From Tsukamurella sp. TY48 (GTDB lineage Bacteria > Actinomycetota > Actinomycetes > Mycobacteriales > Mycobacteriaceae): DNA of 64,000 bases. The translations under genes and the position numbers were made by a program. The stretch is taken from assembly GCF_019656655.1 (NCBI RefSeq), contig NZ_BPMV01000002.1, positions 310,001 to 374,000 of the forward strand, in the 5' to 3' direction. The notes beneath the pieces were generated by a model, which worked only from the letters and a program-made list of their open reading frames with translations, had not been told where the DNA came from and ran no database searches. This document shows, piece after piece, positions 59,096-64,000 of the stretch (position 1 is its first letter; each line of letters opens with the position of its first letter).

Positions 59096-59959
59096 TCAGT
59101 AGCTCAGCACGCCGGGGTGGCCCGGTTCGCCCCGGAAGTCCGACGGTGCGCCCACCGACCGGACGATGTCGAGCAGTTCGTCGTACACGCCGGGTCCGCC
59201 GGCGAGCACCGAATCGGAGGCCGTGTGCCACTCGGCACCGGCGAGATCGGTGACGCGGCCACCACCGGCGATCACCAGTGCGGCGCCGGCGGCGTTGTCC
59301 CACGGGTGATGTCCGAAGACGACGGCTCCGCCGAAGACACCCGTGGCGGTGTATGCGAGGTCCACTCCGGTGGAACCGAACTGGCGCACGCGCGCCACCC
59401 GCCGCGAGACCTCGCCGAGGATCGCGAAGCGGTAGTCGCCCGGGAAGTGCCCGTTGCTCCCACGGCTAAAGCTGCCGACGGCGATCATCGAATCGACGAG
59501 CGACTTGTGGGCGAGCGGAGGGACCGCGACACCCCGGTTGTGCACCTGCCCGGCGACGTGCCCGGAGATCGAGTCGCCGACGAGTGGGAACCAGGCGAGT
59601 CCGGCGACGGGACGGCCGTCGTGGACCAGTCCCAGCAGCGTGCCGGTCGCGGGGAATCCCGCCGAGTAGTTGAACGTGCCGTCGATCGGATCGAGGATCC
59701 ACACCGTGCCCTCGTCCACCGGCGGTCCGCCGAACTCCTCGCCGTGCACGGGGATTCCGGTGGCGTCGGCGATCTCGCCGGTGATGCGGCGTTCGAGTTC
59801 GAGATCGAGATCGGTGGCGAAGTCCGCCGGACCCTTGGTGACCGATGCGGGAGCACCGACACCTTCGATGAACCGCGGGGAGATCCCGTCGAGGACGGCC
59901 CCCGCGGCAGCGAGCAGGCGGTCGGGGTCACCGGTGAATCCGGTGGGGAGGGCCGCCAC
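59096..59959 (-). CDS. impA: Inositol-monophosphatase family protein (ImpA-like)
   Basis: 287 residues from a GTG at 59959, sharing one base with the hisA stop. IMPase motifs: HGEEFGG, WILDPIDGTFNY (metal-binding Asp pair), PRHNRGV-like loop and the second metal motif HPWDNAAGAALVIAGGG. Place between hisA and hisF is that of impA in M. tuberculosis. In actinobacteria such enzymes act as inositol-1-phosphatase or histidinol-phosphate phosphatase; the latter fits the operon but is not proven. Confidence 0.88.
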   Translation of the reverse strand: MAALPTGFTGDPDRLLAAAGAVLDGISPRFIEGVGAPASVTKGPADFATDLDLELERRITGEIADATGIPVHGEEFGGPPVDEGTVWILDPIDGTFNYSAGFPATGTLLGLVHDGRPVAGLAWFPLVGDSISGHVAGQVHNRGVAVPPLAHKSLVDSMIAVGSFSRGSNGHFPGDYRFAILGEVSRRVARVRQFGSTGVDLAYTATGVFGGAVVFGHHPWDNAAGAALVIAGGGRVTDLAGAEWHTASDSVLAGGPGVYDELLDIVRSVGAPSDFRGEPGHPGVLSY

Positions 59960-60693
59960 TAGCGGGACACCGCCGCCAGCGCCTCGGGCAGGGTGAATCG
60001 CCCCGCGTACAAGGCCTTGCCGACGATCGCGCTGTCCACACCGCGGTCGACGAGGGTGGCGATCGCCTCGAGGTCCGCGAGGGCGGAGATGCCGCCGGAG
60101 GCGACGATCGGTGCCGGGGTCGCCTCGGCCACGGCGGCCAACAGGTCGAGGTTCGGCCCGGTGAGGGTGCCGTCCTTGGAGACGTCCGTGACCACGTACC
60201 GCGAGCAGCCGTCCCGGTCGAGGCGGGCGAGCACCTCCCACAGATCGCCGCCGTCGGTGACCCAGCCGCGGCCGCGCAGCCGCCACTGGCCGTCGATCTG
60301 CTTGACGTCCAGGCCGACGGCGATCTTGTCGCCGTGCTCGGCGATCGCGCGGGCGCACCACTCGGGGTTCTCGATCGCGGCGGTGCCCAGGTTCACCCGG
60401 GCGCAACCGGTGGCGAGCGCGGCCGCCAGCGAGTCGTCGTCCCGGATGCCGCCGGACAGCTCGACCTTGACGTCGAGTTCGCCGATCACACCGGCCAGCA
60501 GTTCGCGATTGGAGCCCTTACCGAAGGCGGCGTCGAGGTCCACCAGGTGGACCCACTGCGCACCGTCGTTCTGCCAGGCGAGGGCGGCGTCGCGCGGGGA
60601 CCCGTAGGAGGTCTCGCTGCCGGCCTCCCCCTGGACCAGGCGCACGGCCTGACCGTCGGCGACATCGACTGCGGGAAGTAGTACCAAGCTCAC
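59959..60693 (-). CDS. hisA: Phosphoribosyl isomerase HisA, probably bifunctional PriA
   Basis: 244 residues. TIM barrel: [20 protein letters not shown] (catalytic Asp), [35 protein letters not shown] (second Asp) and IVASGGIS. In actinobacteria without trpF, this enzyme (PriA) isomerises both ProFAR for histidine and PRA for tryptophan. No trpF lies in the trp genes here, so bifunctionality is likely but inferred. Confidence 0.95.
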   Translation of the reverse strand: MSLVLLPAVDVADGQAVRLVQGEAGSETSYGSPRDAALAWQNDGAQWVHLVDLDAAFGKGSNRELLAGVIGELDVKVELSGGIRDDDSLAAALATGCARVNLGTAAIENPEWCARAIAEHGDKIAVGLDVKQIDGQWRLRGRGWVTDGGDLWEVLARLDRDGCSRYVVTDVSKDGTLTGPNLDLLAAVAEATPAPIVASGGISALADLEAIATLVDRGVDSAIVGKALYAGRFTLPEALAAVSR

Positions 60694-60723
60694 GGGGACA
60701 GCCTAGTCGGTGCGGTCACGCGG

Positions 60724-60972
60724 TTATTCGTCGTCCTCGTCGTGCCGGTCGGTGACCGGCGACCCCTCCGCCGCCCGCCGGACCATGCGAGTGGACACGA
60801 GGCCCATCGCGGCGACGGCACCCACCAGTCCGGCGCCGACGATGAGCAGGCTCACCGCCGGGCTCGGGCGGAGCACGTTGAGCAGGAGGGTCGCGAGGCC
60901 GAGGACGACGACGGCGGAGCCCATCGAGAACAGGGCGAGGCGGCCGATCGACAAATCCCGCTTGCCGGTCAT
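60724..60972 (-). CDS. Small two-helix membrane protein between hisH and hisA
   Basis: 82 residues from the ATG at 60972, overlapping the hisH stop (ATGA). Two membrane helices (about 10-31 and 38-58) and an acidic C terminus (DRHDEDDE). Not present in the M. tuberculosis his operon. No family recognised. Its coupling to hisH shows it is expressed, but a role in histidine synthesis is not suggested by its sequence. Confidence 0.75.
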   Translation of the reverse strand: MTGKRDLSIGRLALFSMGSAVVVLGLATLLLNVLRPSPAVSLLIVGAGLVGAVAAMGLVSTRMVRRAAEGSPVTDRHDEDDE

Positions 60973-61598
60973 AGCACGCCGACCCAGTTGCGCAGCAGGG
61001 TCGCTCCGGCGTCCCCGCTCTTCTCGGGGTGGAACTGCGTGGCCCACAGCGGGCCGTTCTCGACGGCGGCCACGAAGCGTCCGCCGTGATCGGCCCAGGT
61101 GACCTTGGGGGCGGCGATGTGGTGGCTGATGTCCAGCTCCCACTTCTGCACCGCGTAGGAGTGGACGAAGTAGAAGCGGGTGTCGGCGTCGGTTCCGGCG
61201 AACAGCCGAGAGCCCTCCGGGGCCTCGACGGTGTTCCAGCCCATGTGCGGCACGACGTCGGCCTGGAGCCGCTCGACGGTGCCCGGCCACTCCCCGCAGC
61301 CCTCGGTCTCCACGCCGAACTCGATGCCCTTGTCGAACAGGATCTGCATACCCACGCAGATGCCCATCACCGGACGGCCACCGGCGAGCCGTTCGCCGAT
61401 GATCCGGTCGCCGTGGACCGCCTTGAGCCCGGCCATGCACGCCTCGTAGGCACCGACGCCCGGCACCAGGAGACCGTCCGCCTCCACCGCGATCTTCGGG
61501 TCGGCGGTCACCGTGACCTCGGCCCCGGCCCGCTCCATCGCGCGGTGCGCGGACCGGATGTTGCCGGAGCCGTAGTCGAGGATCGCCACCTTCTTCAT
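60969..61598 (-). CDS. hisH: Imidazole glycerol phosphate synthase glutaminase subunit
   Basis: 209 residues from the ATG at 61598. Class I glutamine amidotransferase triad: Cys in [11 protein letters not shown], His in [10 protein letters not shown], Glu in the same motif. N terminus [15 protein letters not shown] is typical. It supplies ammonia to HisF. It is the first his gene in this cluster; no hisB, hisC or hisD lies upstream. Confidence 0.96.
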   Translation of the reverse strand: MKKVAILDYGSGNIRSAHRAMERAGAEVTVTADPKIAVEADGLLVPGVGAYEACMAGLKAVHGDRIIGERLAGGRPVMGICVGMQILFDKGIEFGVETEGCGEWPGTVERLQADVVPHMGWNTVEAPEGSRLFAGTDADTRFYFVHSYAVQKWELDISHHIAAPKVTWADHGGRFVAAVENGPLWATQFHPEKSGDAGATLLRNWVGVL

Positions 61599-61680
61599 GG
61601 CCACCAGCCTAATCGGCGCCCGTCGCGGATCCGATCGGAGTATCGGCACGCGCCGTGGCGGAGCCCTCGTCCGGGTGGCG

Positions 61681-62622
61681 TCAGGGCAGGAGGATGAACT
61701 TCCCGACCGGGTGCGCGGCCTTGAGGTCGGTGTGCGCCCGGCCGGCCTCGGCCAGCGGGTAGGTCCTCGCGACGACGTTGTGGATCGACCCGGCCGCCGC
61801 GAGGTCGAGGAGCTCGCCACGCGCCTCGTCGCGGATGCGCGCGCTGTCGGGATCCGTGCCACCGATCGCCCGGAAGCCGTCCGCCTCGGCCCGCGCGAAC
61901 GCGGCGATCGTGACGATGCGGCTGCGGTCGGCGACCAGTTCGAGGGAGACGTCGACGGCCTCGTCAGTCCCGACGGTGTCGATCGCGACGTCGACTCCGT
62001 TCGGTGCCGCCGCCCGGATCCGGTCAGCGAGGCCGTCTCCGTACGCCACGGGGATCGCGCCGAGCCCGCGGAGGAAGTCGTGGTTCTGTTCGCGCGCCGT
62101 GCCGATCACGGTGGCACCCCGGAGCCGGGCCAGTTGGACGGCGAGGAAACCGACGCCGCCGGCCGCGCCGTGGATCACGACGGTGTCGCCCTCGTGCACA
62201 GCGGTTCTCAGCAGGGCGTCGTACGCGGTGGCACCGGTGAGGAGCAGGCCCGCCGCGTCCTCCCAGCCCAGCTCGACCGGCTTGGGGAGCACGGCACCGG
62301 CGGGCTCGATCGCCGCGCTGGCGTAGGTTCCGGTGCCTCGGTAGACCACCACCTCGTCGCCGACGGCGATCGGTCCGCGCGGTCCCACCGCGTCCGCGCC
62401 GACCGCGGTCACGATCCCCGCGCCCTCACTGCCGAGGTGCAGCGGGAGGCTCGCCGGGTCGGTACCGAACAGCCCGCCGTACTGCTTGTACTCGATCGGA
62501 TTGACCCCGATGGCCCGGAACTCGATGAGCACCTCGCCCGCACCGGGGGCGGGCAGCTCCTCGTCGATCACGGTGAGGACCTCAGGTCCTCCGAACTGCT
62601 GTGCCACCACTGCTTTCGCCAT
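61681..62622 (-). CDS. NADP-dependent quinone-type oxidoreductase (MDR, zinc-free)
   Basis: 313 residues. GroES-like N-terminal part ([25 protein letters not shown]) and Rossmann domain [18 protein letters not shown] near residues 155-172. Catalytic zinc ligands of alcohol dehydrogenases are missing, so this fits the quinone-oxidoreductase/zeta-crystallin group. Located 82 bases upstream of hisH on the same strand; substrate unknown. Confidence 0.87.
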   Translation of the reverse strand: MAKAVVAQQFGGPEVLTVIDEELPAPGAGEVLIEFRAIGVNPIEYKQYGGLFGTDPASLPLHLGSEGAGIVTAVGADAVGPRGPIAVGDEVVVYRGTGTYASAAIEPAGAVLPKPVELGWEDAAGLLLTGATAYDALLRTAVHEGDTVVIHGAAGGVGFLAVQLARLRGATVIGTAREQNHDFLRGLGAIPVAYGDGLADRIRAAAPNGVDVAIDTVGTDEAVDVSLELVADRSRIVTIAAFARAEADGFRAIGGTDPDSARIRDEARGELLDLAAAGSIHNVVARTYPLAEAGRAHTDLKAAHPVGKFILLP

Positions 62623-62687
62623 GTCGGTGATAACCGGCGGGGCCGGATGATGATTCCCTTCGGCTCACGTGGAGCGCAATCCGCCGA

Positions 62688-63452
62688 TCAGGATTCGCGG
62701 GCGCCGATCAGTGCGTCCGAGATGATCCCCGTGGCGCGCTTGAGGGCGGGCACGGCACGGTCGACGAAGTCGTCGCCGAGCCGGGGCACCGGACCGGAGA
62801 TGCCGACGGCCATCGGCGTGGGCGCGCCGGGAACCGCCATCGCGTAGCACCGCACACCGAGTTCCTGCTCCTCGTCGTCGATCGCGAAGCCCTGGCTGCG
62901 CACCTTTTCGACTTCGGCGAAGACGCCGGAGAGCGTGCTCACGCTGTTCGGGGTGGGGGCGGGGATCCCGGCCTGCGAGACCAGCTTGACCACGCGTGCG
63001 TCGTCGAGCTCGGCGAGTACCGCTTTGCCCACGCCGCTGTTGTGCAGGTTCACCCGCCGGCCCGCCTCGTTGTTGGTGCGCATGTTGTGGGGCGAGAGCA
63101 CCTGGCCGGTGTAGATCACCATGTCGCCGTCGAGCACGGCGAGGCTCGCGGTCTCCTCCAACTCGTCGACCAGCGATTCCAGCACCGGCACGGCCACCGC
63201 ACCCAGCTGCCGATTGGCGACCTCACCGAGGCGGATGAGACGCGGTCCCAGCGCGTAGCGGCGATTGGGGAGCTGGCGGACGTAGCCGATGCCGACGAGG
63301 GTGCGCAGCAGTCGGTGGATCGTGGGCGGTGGCAGCGGCGTCCCGGCGGACAGTTCGCTGAGCGAGCACTCACCGCCCGCGCGCCCCATCAATTCCAGTA
63401 GTTCGAAGGCGCGCTCCACCGATTGCACGCCCGACGTGGACTTCGCCACCAT
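62688..63452 (-). CDS. IclR-family transcriptional regulator
   Basis: 254 residues from the ATG at 63452, with GGAGGGG before it; the frame stays open further upstream, but only without a ribosome site. N-terminal winged helix (QSVERAFELLELMG, LPPPTIHRLLRTLVGIGYVRQ, RRYALGPRLI) and IclR effector domain (HNSGVGKAVLAELD, GFAIDDEEQELGVRCYAMAVPG). Divergent from the DUF6986 gene, which it probably regulates together with itself. Confidence 0.9.
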   Translation of the reverse strand: MVAKSTSGVQSVERAFELLELMGRAGGECSLSELSAGTPLPPPTIHRLLRTLVGIGYVRQLPNRRYALGPRLIRLGEVANRQLGAVAVPVLESLVDELEETASLAVLDGDMVIYTGQVLSPHNMRTNNEAGRRVNLHNSGVGKAVLAELDDARVVKLVSQAGIPAPTPNSVSTLSGVFAEVEKVRSQGFAIDDEEQELGVRCYAMAVPGAPTPMAVGISGPVPRLGDDFVDRAVPALKRATGIISDALIGARES

Positions 63453-63523
63453 CGCCCCTCCTCCGCAGCCGATGCCGATCATTCGTTCCGAGAAGACACT
63501 ACGCGCAATCGCACACCAAATCG

Positions 63524-63538
63524 TTCCATAATACGGAA
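63524..63538. promoter_or_regulatory. Candidate IclR operator, site 1
   Basis: TTCCATAATACGGAA is a perfect TTCC-N7-GGAA palindrome, 72 bases upstream of the IclR start in the divergent promoter region. Short GGAA/TTCC palindromes are typical of IclR-family operators. The assignment is inferred from symmetry and place. Confidence 0.45.
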
Positions 63539-63596
63539 TCAATGCCGAACTCGCGCGCATCTCAGTGGTTGTGCGGTGGCACACGCAGCACGTAAA

Positions 63597-63611
63597 GTCC
63601 GCACTACGGAA
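63597..63611. promoter_or_regulatory. Candidate IclR operator, site 2
   Basis: GTCCGCACTACGGAA has the same N7 spacing as site 1 with one mismatch in the left half, and shares the right half TACGGAA. It lies 36 bases upstream of the DUF6986 start. The two sites are 73 bases apart, close to seven helical turns. Confidence 0.4.
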
Positions 63612-63646
63612 TTGTTCTTCCATTGCTTTCTCGATCCGGAGGCCGC

Positions 63647-64000
63647 ATGCCCGCACACTCCCTGTCCGACGCCGTCCTCGCGGCCGTCGACGAGCGCCTC
63701 GCTGAGACGGACGCGGCGCTGGCCCGCGACTACCCGGGCGACGACGGCCGGCGTCAGCCGGTGCACACCGTCTACCTGCCGGCGGATCGCTTCGCCGTTC
63801 ACACGCCCCACCATTGGGGCGCCACGGCGCTCAGCGCTGCAGACGCGGCGGGCGGACTCGAGCAGCTGATCACCGACGCGGACATCGCGACCACCTCCGC
63901 GGAGACGCTGGCCGGGCTCGTGCGCGCCAAGCTGACGGCCGAGCCCATCGAAGACCTGAGGCTGGACTTCGAGGACGGGTACGGCGACCGCGGCGACGAT
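63647..64000 (+). CDS. DUF6986-type aldolase, N-terminal part (3' end outside window)
   Basis: 118 residues from the ATG at 63647 (CGGAGG upstream), open to the window end. AVDERLAETDAALARDYPGDD, YLPADRFAVHTPHHWG and LRLDFEDGYGDRGDD fit the DUF6986 group of the citrate-lyase/HpcH aldolase superfamily, where the last block carries metal-binding Asp/Glu. Members lie near IclR regulators and, in some genomes, near allantoin or purine catabolism genes. The reaction is not known. Confidence 0.7.
   Translation, partial: MPAHSLSDAVLAAVDERLAETDAALARDYPGDDGRRQPVHTVYLPADRFAVHTPHHWGATALSAADAAGGLEQLITDADIATTSAETLAGLVRAKLTAEPIEDLRLDFEDGYGDRGDD

Overview
This is a 64-kb, very GC-rich, densely coded window from a mycolic-acid-containing actinomycete (order Mycobacteriales). 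Two blocks carry gene orders known from Mycobacterium tuberculosis: the hemH-inhA-fabG1-VWA-DUF58-moxR-ripA-(Rv1476-like)-acn-acnR block, with SPFH/NfeD genes and an Rv1473-type ABC-F gene nearby, and the hisH-hisA-impA-hisF-hisI-bcpB-trpE-(Rv1610-like)-trpC-trpB-trpA block. The genus cannot be fixed from sequence alone; Tsukamurella or a close relative is a reasonable guess. No tRNA, rRNA, CRISPR array, insertion sequence or prophage was seen, and no gap between genes exceeds 300 bases.

Layout. 1-11.6 kb: end of a TDT-type transporter, a SatD-like/membrane pair, SPFH and NfeD proteins, an alpha/beta hydrolase, an AurF-like diiron oxygenase overlapping a DUF4873 gene with a TetR regulator, a membrane protein, a DUF3097 protein, a DUF7064-like/phosphotransferase pair and an Rv1486c-like gene. 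11.7-19.9 kb: leftward genes for haem (hemH), mycolic-acid FAS-II (inhA, fabG1) and envelope maintenance (VWA, DUF58, MoxR, RipA-like hydrolase, Rv1476-like). 20-23.5 kb: acn and acnR, with a sequence fitting the published AcnR operator directly upstream of the acn -10.

23.5-40 kb looks like an accessory segment inserted between acnR and the Rv1473-like ABC-F gene. It holds a VOC protein, an iron ABC importer with a possible DtxR/IdeR box, secreted DUF218, DUF4333 and GDPD proteins, a three-gene MksFEB/JetABC condensin operon without the JetD/MksG nuclease, a PIG-L deacetylase, a SpaA-fold surface protein with a lipoprotein class F sortase, and an SDR. 40-45.5 kb: the ABC-F protein and three tandem membrane GGDEF proteins, the last directly behind trpA.

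45.5-61.6 kb: the trp and his genes. The trp operon is broken between trpC and trpB by about 6.6 kb holding a GNAT enzyme, a polar-amino-acid-type ABC importer, and a DasR-like GntR regulator divergent from a sugar MFS transporter and a BadF-type kinase. Two close matches to the DasR dre site lie in the divergent promoter region, so this looks like an amino-sugar uptake module. The his cluster starts at hisH; hisD, hisC and hisB are not present. No trpF is seen, so HisA is probably the bifunctional PriA. 61.6-64 kb: an NADP-dependent oxidoreductase, an IclR regulator and, divergent from it, the start of a DUF6986-type aldolase gene that runs off the window.
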